62,769 bases of DNA from an uncultured Bacteroidaceae bacterium (GTDB lineage Bacteria > Bacteroidota > Bacteroidia > Bacteroidales > Bacteroidaceae). A program made the position numbers and the translations under genes. The notes under the pieces were generated by a model. It worked only from the letters and a program-made list of their open reading frames with translations, searched no databases and was not told the DNA's origin. Of the stretch, positions 50,958-59,479 are shown one piece after another (positions within the stretch are counted from its first letter, which is position 1; each line of letters starts with the position of its first letter). Location: positions 1 to 62,769 of the forward strand of contig CAJOJA010000013.1 in NCBI GenBank assembly GCA_905234735.1, written 5' to 3'.

Positions 50958-52055
50958 ATGAAGAACATCGCAGTGCTCATATCAGGCGGCGTGGACTCGG
51001 CCGTAGTCGTCCACCAGCTGTGCGAACAGGGTTACCGCCCCGACCTCCACTATATTAAAATAGGTATGGAGGGCGAGGACTCGTCGTGCACGGCCGAGGA
51101 GGACATCGAACTCTCGCAGGCCACAGCACGCAAGTACGGGCTTCGGCTGGAGGTCACCGACCTGCAGAAGGAATACTGGGAACAGGTGGTGGGCTACGCT
51201 ATCGAACGTGTGCGGAAAGGCCTGACGCCCAACCCCGACGTCATGTGCAATCGCCTCATCAAGTTCGGAGCCTTCGAGGAACGCATCGGACGCCACTACG
51301 ACCTCGTGGCTACGGGGCATTATGCGACACGCATTGAAAAGGACGGACAAGTGTGGCTCGGCACCGCCAAAGACCCTGTGAAGGACCAGACCGACTTCCT
51401 GGCCCAACTCACTTACGAGCAGCTGCAGCATACCATCTTCCCCATCGGCCATCTGATGAAGGACGAGGTGCGCGACATAGCGATAAAGGCCGGACTGCCC
51501 TCTGCCCGTCGCAAGGACAGCCAGGGCATCTGCTTCCTGGGCAAGATTGACTACAACGAGTTCCTGCGCCGTTTCCTGGGCGAACAGGAGGGCCGCGTGA
51601 TAGACATCGAGACGGGCAAGGTCGTAGGTCGTCATCGTGGCTTCTGGTTCCACACCATCGGTCAGCGCAAGGGTCTCGGACTGAGCGGCGGCCCATGGTT
51701 CGTGGTCAAGAAGAACGTCAAGAAGAACATCATCTTCGTTGCCCACGGCTGGGACACCCAGTTGCAGTATGGTCACGATTTCCGTCTGGCCGATTTTCAT
51801 TTTATAACACCCCCTCTCATGGAGGAGGACTTTTCCCTCCCTTTAAGGGAGGGGCAGAGTGGGTCTATTTCCTTCAAGATTCGCCACGTCGACCACTTCA
51901 TGCCAGGTAGCATCACTCTCGACGAGGAGGGCTACCACATCCACTCCGACCAACCCATTCAGGGCATCGCCCCCGGACAGTTCGGCTGCATCTACGACCG
52001 CGACCACCAGATTTGCTACGGCAGTGGCGAAATTGCCATCTACCGCGACCGCTAA
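50958..52055 (+). CDS. mnmA: tRNA-specific 2-thiouridylase MnmA
   Basis: A 365-residue enzyme that places sulfur at U34 of tRNA-Lys, -Glu and -Gln. The PP-loop is SGGVDS (9-14); catalytic cysteines are C97 in [11 protein letters not shown] and C192 in GICFLG. ATG 50958 is chosen because the P-loop follows at the usual distance; the frame is open upstream. At residues about 282-302, [20 protein letters not shown] contains two short palindromic units in inverted order (51810-51858), where homologues have a short loop before the SFKIRHVDH strand. It sits just after the rpmH terminator, with no clear TAnnTTTG, so its promoter is unidentified. Confidence 0.93.
   Translation: MKNIAVLISGGVDSAVVVHQLCEQGYRPDLHYIKIGMEGEDSSCTAEEDIELSQATARKYGLRLEVTDLQKEYWEQVVGYAIERVRKGLTPNPDVMCNRLIKFGAFEERIGRHYDLVATGHYATRIEKDGQVWLGTAKDPVKDQTDFLAQLTYEQLQHTIFPIGHLMKDEVRDIAIKAGLPSARRKDSQGICFLGKIDYNEFLRRFLGEQEGRVIDIETGKVVGRHRGFWFHTIGQRKGLGLSGGPWFVVKKNVKKNIIFVAHGWDTQLQYGHDFRLADFHFITPPLMEEDFSLPLREGQSGSISFKIRHVDHFMPGSITLDEEGYHIHSDQPIQGIAPGQFGCIYDRDHQICYGSGEIAIYRDR
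51810..51858. repeat. Inverted pair of short palindromes inside mnmA
   Basis: ACCCCCTCTCATGGAGGAGG then CCCTCCCTTTAAGGGAGGGG, separated by a few bases. Layout as in lplA and gcvPB. Confidence 0.7.
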
Positions 52056-52143
52056 AGCAGGGGAAACACCATATTTCGTGTTAAAATACAATAATAAATT
52101 CAACTTTTTAGCGAAATATGTGTCATAATCGCAAATAATAACG

Positions 52144-52151
52144 TAATTTTG
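52144..52151 (+). promoter_or_regulatory. -7 element for the OmpA lipoprotein gene
   Basis: TAATTTTG, 42 bases before the ATG. Confidence 0.6.
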
Positions 52152-52193
52152 GGGCGAAAAACCACAATATAACCTTTATAAACGAGAAAGATT

Positions 52194-53075
52194 ATGAAAA
52201 AACTGATGACATTAACCCTGCTCGTAGCCACCGCAGTGTGCCTGACGGGCTGTGTAAGTAAGAAGAAGTTGGCTGCCTGCCAGACCGACTATAACTCCCT
52301 CATGGAGAAGTTCCAGAACACGCAGCAGCAGTTGTCCGACGCCAAGCAGAAACTGTCGGCAACGGAGGTTCGCGTCACTGGTCTGCAAGAGCAACTGAGC
52401 ACCAACACGCGTGCCATGGCCAAGATGGAAGAGTCGAACAAGGCCCTGCAGGCATCGCTGAACCAGAGCCTCTCGAACGCCAGCCAGAACAACGTGAGCA
52501 TCGAGAAGCTGGTTGACCAGATCAACGAGTCGAACCAGTATATCCGCCACCTGGTGGAGGTGAAGTCGAAGAGCGACTCGCTGAACATGGTACTCTCCAA
52601 CAACCTCACCCGCTCCCTGTCGAAGGAAGAGCTGAAGGAGGTTGACGTGCAGGTACTGAAGGGCGTCGTCTACATCTCCCTGGCCGACAATATGCTCTAC
52701 CAGAGCGGTTCCTACGAAATCAACGACCGCGCCGCCGAGACCCTGTCCAAGATTGCCAAAATCATCAAGGACTACAAGGACTACGACGTGCTCATCGAGG
52801 GTAACACCGACAACGTGCCCATCGCAAAGCAGAACATCCGCAACAACTGGGACCTCTCCTGTCTGCGTGCCTCCAGCGTCGTGCAGTGCCTGCAGACGAA
52901 GTATGGCGTTGACCCGAAGCGCCTGACAGCCGGTGGCCGTGGCGAGTTCAACCCCGTACAGAGCAACGACACCGAAGTGGGCAAGCAGCGCAACCGCCGC
53001 ACCCAGATTATCATCACGCCGAAGCTCGACGAGTTCATGGAACTCATCGGCCAGGCTCCCGAGGAGAACAAGTAA
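52194..53075 (+). CDS. OmpA-family peptidoglycan-associated lipoprotein
   Basis: A 293-residue cell-envelope lipoprotein with lipobox LTGC (C20). Residues about 35-130 are a coiled coil (QQQLSDAKQKLSATEVR and on). The C-terminal OmpA/MotB domain holds the peptidoglycan-binding stretch VLIEGNTDNVPI, DLSCLRASSVVQCL and KQRNRRTQIIITPK. It probably tethers the outer membrane to the cell wall. Monocistronic, with its own promoter and a strong terminator. Confidence 0.85.
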   Translation: MKKLMTLTLLVATAVCLTGCVSKKKLAACQTDYNSLMEKFQNTQQQLSDAKQKLSATEVRVTGLQEQLSTNTRAMAKMEESNKALQASLNQSLSNASQNNVSIEKLVDQINESNQYIRHLVEVKSKSDSLNMVLSNNLTRSLSKEELKEVDVQVLKGVVYISLADNMLYQSGSYEINDRAAETLSKIAKIIKDYKDYDVLIEGNTDNVPIAKQNIRNNWDLSCLRASSVVQCLQTKYGVDPKRLTAGGRGEFNPVQSNDTEVGKQRNRRTQIIITPKLDEFMELIGQAPEENK

Positions 53076-53100
53076 GACTATCGAATAGGGATAAACGCAA

Positions 53101-53138
53101 TAAGCCCCCTCGCACAATCGAGTGCGAGGGGGCTTATT
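53101..53138. terminator. Terminator after the OmpA lipoprotein gene
   Basis: AAGCCCCCTCGCAC and GTGCGAGGGGGCTT form a 14-bp perfect stem with a short loop; also usable on the other strand. Confidence 0.85.
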
Positions 53139-53155
53139 TGTGTGGGTTACAGGGC

Positions 53156-53356
53156 TTACTGGCCGGAGTCGGCTGCGCTACTGCCCGACCGCTGACGCGG
53201 CAGGCGCTTGGCACGGCGCAGGGCTTCGGTGATGATCCACTGCAACTGTCCGTTGGTGGAGCGGAACTCATCGGCAGCCCACTTCTCGATGGCCGACATC
53301 GTGTCGGTGTCGATGCGCAGGATGAAATTCTTGGTCATGTTTTCCTTCTTGGCCAT
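53156..53356 (-). CDS. Arc/RHH-type DNA-binding protein
   Basis: A 66-residue protein whose TKNFILRIDTDTMSAIEKWA followed by a helix (GQLQWIITEALRRAKR) fits a ribbon-helix-helix dimeric repressor. The tail RLPRQRSGSSAADSGQ is disordered. It is the last of three minus-strand genes (SPFH, DUF4177-like, RHH) with small gaps, a group I recall from other Bacteroidales. It may regulate its own operon. Confidence 0.7.
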   Translation of the reverse strand: MAKKENMTKNFILRIDTDTMSAIEKWAADEFRSTNGQLQWIITEALRRAKRLPRQRSGSSAADSGQ

Positions 53357-53368
53357 CGAAAACGGGTA

Positions 53369-53506
53369 TTAGTCGTTGTATTCGCGTTTCAGTATGATGG
53401 AATTGCCAGTACCGGCCACCACTTCCCAACCGTCGTAACCCAGTTGGTTCAGCTTACGTTCCAAGCGGAACAAGGGCGTAATGACCTTATATTCGAATCG
53501 TTTCAT
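53369..53506 (-). CDS. DUF4177-like small protein
   Basis: A 45-residue protein, MKRFEYKVITPLFRLERKLN at the start, then LGYDGWEVVAG and IILKREYND. This pattern (WEYKV...LN..G..GWE.V......ILKR) is the DUF4177 family. Function unknown. It is nested between the SPFH gene (15-base gap) and the RHH gene (12-base gap). Confidence 0.75.
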   Translation of the reverse strand: MKRFEYKVITPLFRLERKLNQLGYDGWEVVAGTGNSIILKREYND

Positions 53507-53521
53507 AACTCCCCTTCCTTT

Positions 53522-54487
53522 TTAATTATTCAACGTACCGGTGTTCACTACGGGCTGGGCGGAATCGTCGCCACAGAGTACGACGAGGAGGTTCGAGACC
53601 ATAGCGGCACGCTTGTCGTCGTCGAGTTCCACAACGTCCTCCTTGGCCAGCTTGTCCAGAGCCATCTTCACCATCGAAACGGCACCTTCCACAATCTTCT
53701 CGCGGGCCGTGATGATGGCCGAAGCCTGCTGGCGACGCAACATGACAGCTGCAATCTCGGGGGCATAGGCGAGATAGTTGATGCGGGCCTCCACAACCTC
53801 GATGCCGGCAAGGGCCAGACGGTCGTCGAGTTTCTGTTCCAGAAGTTGGTTGATTTCCTCACTGCCCGAACGCAGGGTGAGTTCGCCAGCACCACCGTCC
53901 TCGTCGTCGTAGGCATACTGTCCGGCCACCTGTCGCAGGGCAGCATCGCTCTGTACGCGAACGAACTTTTCGAGGGCGTTCATGATGCTCTTCACGTCGG
54001 TGCCCACCTGACCCTGTGCCGTTGTGGCCATGGTCTGTGTATCGACCTCAAAGAGAGCCTTATACGTGTCCTTCAACTTCCACACGAGCACGAGGCCTAT
54101 CATGACCGGATTGCCCACCTTGTCGTTGACCTTGATGGGTTCGGCATCCAGGTTGCGGGCACGCAGCGAGAGTTTCTTCGAACCATAGAAAGGGTTGATC
54201 CAATAGTAGCCAGCCTTGGCGAAGGTACCTGAGTACTTGCCAAACCATGTGATGACACGGGCCTCATTGGGCTCCAGCATCATGAAACCGCACCAAAGGA
54301 TGATGGTGATGATGCTACCAATCACACCCAGTAGCAAGAAGGGAGCGGGCGAGCCCCATTCGGCGTCGATGAGAGCGAGGCCGTAGATGAAGATTGCAGG
54401 GAAACCCAGTGTAAGTACCAGATTAACAAACAACATGAGGAAACCATTCAATACTGTTCCTTCGAAACGTTTTTCATTTGTCTCCAT
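53522..54487 (-). CDS. SPFH/Band 7 membrane protein
   Basis: A 321-residue membrane protein of the SPFH (stomatin/prohibitin/flotillin) superfamily. Two N-terminal membrane segments (about 14-40 and 48-70) are followed by the SPFH domain (EPNEARVITWFGKYSGT to YAPEIAAVMLRRQQA) and an Ala-rich coiled region (AIITAREKIVEGAVSMV). Such proteins form oligomeric membrane scaffolds; the client here is unknown. First gene of the SPFH-DUF4177-RHH group. Confidence 0.85.
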   Translation of the reverse strand: METNEKRFEGTVLNGFLMLFVNLVLTLGFPAIFIYGLALIDAEWGSPAPFLLLGVIGSIITIILWCGFMMLEPNEARVITWFGKYSGTFAKAGYYWINPFYGSKKLSLRARNLDAEPIKVNDKVGNPVMIGLVLVWKLKDTYKALFEVDTQTMATTAQGQVGTDVKSIMNALEKFVRVQSDAALRQVAGQYAYDDEDGGAGELTLRSGSEEINQLLEQKLDDRLALAGIEVVEARINYLAYAPEIAAVMLRRQQASAIITAREKIVEGAVSMVKMALDKLAKEDVVELDDDKRAAMVSNLLVVLCGDDSAQPVVNTGTLNN

Positions 54488-54599
54488 AGCTTTACTTTTT
54501 ATTAGAGGTTAATAACATGATATCATTTTGATATTGCAAAGGTATCGATATAAAATAAAACGCGCAAAATAATTTGCACGTTTTAACACAAATTTAACA

Positions 54600-55184
54600 C
54601 TACGCGCGCTCAGCCATCATGCGTCGCCACTTGAAGTAGCCGAAAATGGCAATGACAACGTAGAGGGCGTAGAGCGAGGCCTTGAAGGGGATGTCCTTGT
54701 AGAAGTAGAGCACGCAGGTGACGACATCCACGGCAATCCAGATGAACCATTGCTCCAGGTACTTATGTGCCAAGGCCCAGATGCCCACGATGGAGAGGGC
54801 CGTAGTGAACGAGTCGGCCAGGGGGACGTTGGAGTTGGTGAACGACACCAGCAGCCAATAGATGAAGGCCCATACGGTCGCGATTATCAGCATCCAGGGC
54901 AGCACCAGACGGCGGGGGAAGTGGGTTGGGGCCTCTCCCCCATCCCCTCCACCAAGGGAAGGGGCTTTCTTACCAATCCATCGCCACCAACCGTAGACGG
55001 TCATCGACAGGTAGTAGAACTCCATGCCGCAGTCGGCATAGAGTCCCTTTTGGTAATAGAGCACGATGCCCAGGCTCTGCATGGCGAAACCCACGGCCCA
55101 CATCCAGATGCTGGCCTTATATTCCAACAGGATATACGCCAGGCCCAGCACCGTGGTCACAATATCAAGCCAATTTACAGACAT
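54600..55184 (-). CDS. pnuT: PnuT thiamine transporter (PnuC family)
   Basis: A 194-residue inner-membrane transporter of the PnuC fold with about seven hydrophobic helices and the Trp-rich WLDIVTTVLGLAYILLE and YGWWRWIGKK segments. By fold it could carry nicotinamide riboside, but it follows a TonB receptor whose leader holds a TPP riboswitch, and in Bacteroidetes TPP-controlled PnuC relatives are assigned to thiamine (PnuT). I therefore call thiamine. A G/C-rich palindromic repeat at 54928-54966 encodes PSLGGGDGGEAPT near 75-87, a cytoplasmic or periplasmic loop after the WRW segment. The start is 18 bases after the receptor stop, so it shares its transcript. Confidence 0.82.
   Translation of the reverse strand: MSVNWLDIVTTVLGLAYILLEYKASIWMWAVGFAMQSLGIVLYYQKGLYADCGMEFYYLSMTVYGWWRWIGKKAPSLGGGDGGEAPTHFPRRLVLPWMLIIATVWAFIYWLLVSFTNSNVPLADSFTTALSIVGIWALAHKYLEQWFIWIAVDVVTCVLYFYKDIPFKASLYALYVVIAIFGYFKWRRMMAERA
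54928..54966. repeat. G/C-rich palindromic unit inside pnuT
   Basis: GGGGCCTCTCCCCCATCCCC then TCCACCAAGGGAAGGGGCT. Related to the units in lpdA and gcvPB. Confidence 0.65.
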
Positions 55185-55202
55185 AGCAGCTCCCTCTCTC
55201 TT

Positions 55203-57575
55203 TTAAAACTTAAGCGCAATGCTGCCCATTGCCGTAAATCCGGCCATCGGCACGTAGCCAATCTGGTAATAGCGGTTCTGCTCGGGGTAAGCGGCGCCAA
55301 CGATGGCCGAGTACACCCATCCGCTGGAGGCGTAGTGACTATTGAAGATGTTGTTCAGGTTCAGACCAAAAAGGATGTGTTTCAGTCCCTTCTGGGCAAC
55401 CTTCAGGTCGTAGCCTAAGTGTATGTCCGTCTGTGTGTATCGGGGCAGCGAGCGATCCTTGTTGCACGTATTGTCGAGATACTGCCGCGAAACGAAATTG
55501 GTGTGCCACGTGGCCTCGAAGCCCTTCCAGTGGAAGTCGGCAAAGCCATTCAGAATGACCGACGGCGAGAAGGCCAGCGTGGAGTTGTCGTAGTGCATGG
55601 TGGTGGCAGGCAGGTCGTTCCACGAGTCGTCATAGGTCTCGACAACCTCGTCGAAGTCGAGGATGGCATTGCGGCTGATGGCTGCATTGGCCTCCAGCGA
55701 GAACCAGTCGGTAATGTCCACGCCCGCCGTCAGTTCCAGGCCCAGCCGGTAGCTCTTGGCAATGTTTGTGGTCAGGTTCTCGCCAATGTCGCTCAGCAGG
55801 CCCGTCTGCACGAACTGATTGTGGTAGTACATCGCATAGAGTCCCAGCCCGGCGTGCCAGCGCTCCGCCTGGTAGTTGTAGCCCAGCTCCACGTCGTGGA
55901 GGCTCTCGGCCTTGGGGGCGGGGTAGTTGCCGTTGTCGGTGAAGTTGTTGCGTTCAGGTTCGCGATGGCTGAGGGCATAGGACACGTAAGCCGAATGGCC
56001 ATCCTTGTGATAGGAGAAACCGACCTTGGGGTTTACGAAGTCATACTGTTTCTTGATGTTCAAGAGATGAGCCTTGTAGGTGCCATCCGCCTGCTTCACA
56101 AAAGAATCGTGAGTGCCACTGGTGATAAAGCCCACATGGCGATACTGCACATCGGCAAAGGCGTCCCATGAGGGGGAAATGTGGTACATGGCCTTCACGA
56201 AGATCTGACCGTCAGTCTTTTCGGCATCGTTGTCGCAGTAGTGGTAGCGCCCCTGGTCGGTGAAGAGGTCTGCCTCCAGTTGGTCGTTGCTTGTGTACAG
56301 GAGATAGCCATAGTGGTTGGCCTCGAAGTTCTGCATCGAGGCACCCCCGATGATGTCCCAGTGTGCATCCTGATAGTTGACGTTCCACACCAGACCGTAG
56401 CAGTCCTGCGTCACGCCCTTGCGTCGGACATAGTCGGCCCTACCCAGCGACGAACCGTCGGAGAGCGTCAGGGGAAGACCAAACTTCTTCGGGCCTTTGT
56501 TCTGGTAACGGAACTCTTCATAATAGCCATGTCCATGGGTGTAGTGCAGGGTTCCGCTTGTACTCCAGCGGTCTCTGATGCGCCATGAGAGGTTCAGCAG
56601 GCTGCGGTTCTGCCAGAAGTTGTCGGTGGTGCGCGGCCACAACGAACCGTCTTTCATGACATAACGGTCAATCGTCCACCCTCCGCTCCAGTCGGGTGTG
56701 AAGTGTTCGTACAGGCTGTTGTACTTCCCCAGTCCGCGGTCGAACATATCCTTATAGGTGCGCACACCGTCGTAGGCGTTCATGCTGTAGTCGTCGTTGC
56801 CTGCCGTCACACCGTTCCATGCCTGGCCCGTCCGTTCATAGTTGCCGATATTCTTATAGCTGACCTTCAGCGTTCCTCCATTATTAATATAGGTAAGGCC
56901 GCCATAGTAACTGCCGCTGTTACCCTCCGTGCCGTGGATGTATCCGTCGGTGTGGGTGCCGTGATAGGCTCCGTCTATGATGAAATGATTTTTCAGCAGA
57001 CCTGTAGAGGCGTTGCCTCCAAAATTCCAGGTATTGTAGGAACCGCCCGAAAGAGTCAGTTGCAGTTCGGGCATCGTGTTAGCGAACTTCGTCTGCAAGG
57101 CCACCGTACCACCAAAGGCACCATCGCCGTTCGTCGAGGTACCCACACCCCGCTGTATCTGCACGTTGGAGAGCAGGGCCGCATACGAGTTCATATTAGC
57201 CCAGAAGACGCACTGGTCCTCGGGCGAGTTCAGGGAGACACCGTCCAGCGTCACGTTGATGCGCGAGTCCCCTGCCCCACGGATGCGCATGTAGGTGGTA
57301 CCCGTTCCCACACCATTCTCGCTCCAGGCCGTCACGCCAGGTGTTCGGGCAAAGAGGAAGGGCAGTTCCTGACCCGTCCGGCTGAACGTCTCCAGCTGTT
57401 TCCTGTCAATTTTCGCCACCGCAAATGGTGCATTATTGGGGGCTTTTACAGCCTTCACCACCACCTCCTGCAATTGCTCCATCTTCATGGAGTCGGCATT
57501 TTCAATCTTTTTACCTTGGGCAAAACCCATCTCTGCCATGCCCATCACGAGCACAGCAACCAACAATCTGTTCAT
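55203..57575 (-). CDS. TonB-dependent outer-membrane receptor, probable thiamine uptake
   Basis: A 790-residue outer-membrane receptor. From ATG 57575 it has a signal peptide (MNRLLVAVLVMGMAEMGFA), a TonB-box-like LQEVVVKAVK segment, the plug (PFLFARTPGVTAWSENG, MRIRGAGDSRINVTLDGV) and a 22-strand barrel ending in AMGSIALKF with terminal Phe. The frame is open upstream into the riboswitch, so the signal peptide fixes the start. The TPP riboswitch in the leader and the PnuT gene downstream point to thiamine or its phosphates as ligand; this is inference from regulation. Confidence 0.88.
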   Translation of the reverse strand: MNRLLVAVLVMGMAEMGFAQGKKIENADSMKMEQLQEVVVKAVKAPNNAPFAVAKIDRKQLETFSRTGQELPFLFARTPGVTAWSENGVGTGTTYMRIRGAGDSRINVTLDGVSLNSPEDQCVFWANMNSYAALLSNVQIQRGVGTSTNGDGAFGGTVALQTKFANTMPELQLTLSGGSYNTWNFGGNASTGLLKNHFIIDGAYHGTHTDGYIHGTEGNSGSYYGGLTYINNGGTLKVSYKNIGNYERTGQAWNGVTAGNDDYSMNAYDGVRTYKDMFDRGLGKYNSLYEHFTPDWSGGWTIDRYVMKDGSLWPRTTDNFWQNRSLLNLSWRIRDRWSTSGTLHYTHGHGYYEEFRYQNKGPKKFGLPLTLSDGSSLGRADYVRRKGVTQDCYGLVWNVNYQDAHWDIIGGASMQNFEANHYGYLLYTSNDQLEADLFTDQGRYHYCDNDAEKTDGQIFVKAMYHISPSWDAFADVQYRHVGFITSGTHDSFVKQADGTYKAHLLNIKKQYDFVNPKVGFSYHKDGHSAYVSYALSHREPERNNFTDNGNYPAPKAESLHDVELGYNYQAERWHAGLGLYAMYYHNQFVQTGLLSDIGENLTTNIAKSYRLGLELTAGVDITDWFSLEANAAISRNAILDFDEVVETYDDSWNDLPATTMHYDNSTLAFSPSVILNGFADFHWKGFEATWHTNFVSRQYLDNTCNKDRSLPRYTQTDIHLGYDLKVAQKGLKHILFGLNLNNIFNSHYASSGWVYSAIVGAAYPEQNRYYQIGYVPMAGFTAMGSIALKF

Positions 57576-57600
57576 GTCTTTAGTATTTATAATGTTCATA

Positions 57601-57680
57601 CTCTCTACGCCGGCATTACCCGGTTCAGATTCATAGGGTCTGTTCTCAGCCACGCCAAACGGCGCAGCACCCCTGATAAC
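57601..57680 (-). promoter_or_regulatory. TPP riboswitch (THI box)
   Basis: On the minus strand: ATCAGGGGTGCTGCGC, then TGGCTGAGAACAGACCC, TATGAATCTGAACCGGGTAA and TGCCGGCGTAGAGAG. The core GGGGTGC...GCTGAGA...ACCC...TGAAYCTGAWCYGGGTAATRCCRGCGTA of the TPP aptamer is complete. It lies 26 bases before the receptor ATG, so translational or early transcriptional control by thiamine pyrophosphate is expected. Confidence 0.95.
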
Positions 57681-57685
57681 GGTTG

Positions 57686-57693
57686 CAAAGGTA
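57686..57693 (-). promoter_or_regulatory. Promoter upstream of the TPP riboswitch
   Basis: Minus-strand TACCTTTG with TTTG about 20 bases upstream (in ATCTTTGG). The transcript starts just before the aptamer. Confidence 0.7.
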
Positions 57694-57773
57694 CGAATAA
57701 GCGAGCAAAATACCAAAGATATTTGAGTTTTTTCGAGCGCGAGTACCTAAAACCGCAGGTTAAAGGTACGAAT

Positions 57774-57807
57774 AAACCACGAATTACACAAAATAATTCG
57801 TGGTTTT
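57774..57807 (-). terminator. Terminator of the ddl-rluD operon
   Basis: A 13-bp perfect stem, AAACCACGAATTA and TAATTCGTGGTTT, with a 7-base loop, just after the rluD stop. A/T-runs are on both sides. Confidence 0.8.
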
Positions 57808-57812
57808 CATTG

Positions 57813-58844
57813 TCACTGGTTCATATTTTGCACCCGCCGCCACTTCTCCAGCAGGGCATTCATGTCGGGAGGAAGTTCGCTGGTGAAGTCCAGTTCCTGT
57901 CCCGTCCGTGGATGACGGAAACCGAGGGTGCGGGCATGCAGTGCCTGACGCGGACAGAGTTCAAAACAATTATGGATGAAGGCCTTGTACGAGCTGCTTC
58001 GCTCGCCTCGCAGAATTTCCTGCCCCCCATAGCGTTCGTCGTTGAAGAGCGTGTGCCCGATGCTCTTCATGTGGACGCGAATCTGGTGGGTGCGTCCCGT
58101 CTCCAGCCGGCACTCGACCAGGGTAACGTGGCCCAGTCGCTCCAGCACCCGATAGTGGGTGACGGCAGGTTTGCCCGTAGGGTTGTCCTCGGGCAGGACA
58201 GCCATCTGCAGACGATCCTTCGGGTTGCGTCCGATATTGCCCTCGATGGTTCCCTCGTCCTCGGCAAAAGGCCCCCATACCAGGGCGTTGTAGAGTCGGC
58301 GGGTGGTGTGAACGAAGAACTGCTGGCAGAGACTGGTCTTCGCTTCGGGCGTCTTGGCCACTACGAGCAGTCCTGAGGTATCCTTGTCGATGCGATGAAC
58401 CAGTCCCACGGTAGGGTCGTTGGCATCGAAACGCGGGTCGTCGCGCAGGTACCATGCGAGCGCATTCACCATCGTGCCCGTAAAGTTGCCGCATCCGGGG
58501 TGCACGACCAACCCGGCAGGTTTGTTGATGACAAGCAGATCGTCGTCTTCATAGACCACGTCCAGGGGGATGTCCTCGGGCACGATTTCCCAGTCACGCT
58601 TGGGACGGTCGAGCATCAGCGTCACCACGTCGCCCGCCTTCACCTTGTAGTTGCTCTTCACGGGGTTTCCGTTCACCTGTATGAACCCCGCCTCAGCAGC
58701 CTTCTGGATGCGGTTGCGACTGGTGTCGCCCAGGTGATCCATCAGGAACTTGTCCACACGCATCGGGTTCTGTCCCCTATCGGCTTCCACCCGACGATGC
58801 TCGTAGAGGTCAGTTTCCAGTATCTCTTCCTCGTCGTCAATCAT
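57813..58844 (-). CDS. rluD: Pseudouridine synthase, RluA/RluD family
   Basis: A 343-residue RNA-modifying enzyme converting uridines of large-subunit rRNA (the RluD class) to pseudouridine. An N-terminal S4 RNA-binding domain spans about 28-75. The catalytic Asp is D153 in VHRIDKDTSGLLV; the C-terminal RLETGRTHQIRVHM and LCPRQALHA are typical. ATG 58844 overlaps the upstream PASTA gene by 8 bases; a TTG six bases earlier is less likely. RluD versus RluA specificity cannot be proven by eye. Confidence 0.9.
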   Translation of the reverse strand: MIDDEEEILETDLYEHRRVEADRGQNPMRVDKFLMDHLGDTSRNRIQKAAEAGFIQVNGNPVKSNYKVKAGDVVTLMLDRPKRDWEIVPEDIPLDVVYEDDDLLVINKPAGLVVHPGCGNFTGTMVNALAWYLRDDPRFDANDPTVGLVHRIDKDTSGLLVVAKTPEAKTSLCQQFFVHTTRRLYNALVWGPFAEDEGTIEGNIGRNPKDRLQMAVLPEDNPTGKPAVTHYRVLERLGHVTLVECRLETGRTHQIRVHMKSIGHTLFNDERYGGQEILRGERSSSYKAFIHNCFELCPRQALHARTLGFRHPRTGQELDFTSELPPDMNALLEKWRRVQNMNQ

Positions 58845-59469
58845 AGTCAAAGAGATTTACATCCTCCGCTGCGTCAACGTCGATGTCCGACAGGCTGTCA
58901 ACGTCCAGTTCCTCCTCCCGATTGTCGCCTACAATCAGGGTGATGACGGCATCCGCAGGCACACGTTCGCCCGCCATGACGGTGCGACCCTGGCACTTCA
59001 CGCCATAGACCCAGTCCTTATCGCCCGGAATGCGTTCGACGGGCCCCATGCGAAATCCCAGCTGGCGCAGTCGCTCCTGTGCCTCGCGCAACGAACAGTT
59101 GTCGGCAATGTCGGGCAGACCGACGGTAGGCGACTCGCGCGAGTTGATGGTCAGGTATATCTCGCGGCCCGACTTCACACGGCTGCCAGCCTTCGGCAAC
59201 TGCACCATGATGGCTCCCGAAGGGCGGTTGCGGTCGTAGATGGAATCCACCACCACGGCCTTCAGTCCCTCCATGTCCAGGGTGTACTCGGCATCGCCTA
59301 TCAGTTTGCCCTCGACGTTGGGCACTACTATCTTTTCCCCGTGGTGGGTGTATATGTCAAGCCCCATCCATACGCCGACAGCCAGCAGTATGGCCACCAG
59401 CCCCATTGCCAGCAGGTTACCCCACAGGATGGGACTCAGCATCTTCTGTTTGAACTCTTTTCCAGTCAT
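58837..59469 (-). CDS. PASTA-domain membrane protein
   Basis: A 210-residue protein with one membrane segment (about 13-37) and two or three PASTA domains outside (IVVPNVEGKLIGDAEYTL; VGLPDIADNCSLREAQERL; YGVKCQGRTVMAGERV). PASTA domains bind peptidoglycan or muropeptides. There is no kinase or transpeptidase domain, so it is a stand-alone PASTA protein, common in Bacteroidetes between rluD and ddl genes. The acidic tail (DVDSLSDIDVDAAED) is unusual. It lies 10 bases after the NigD-like gene. Confidence 0.85.
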   Translation of the reverse strand: MTGKEFKQKMLSPILWGNLLAMGLVAILLAVGVWMGLDIYTHHGEKIVVPNVEGKLIGDAEYTLDMEGLKAVVVDSIYDRNRPSGAIMVQLPKAGSRVKSGREIYLTINSRESPTVGLPDIADNCSLREAQERLRQLGFRMGPVERIPGDKDWVYGVKCQGRTVMAGERVPADAVITLIVGDNREEELDVDSLSDIDVDAAEDVNLFDYD

Positions 59470-59479
59470 AAAATTATAG

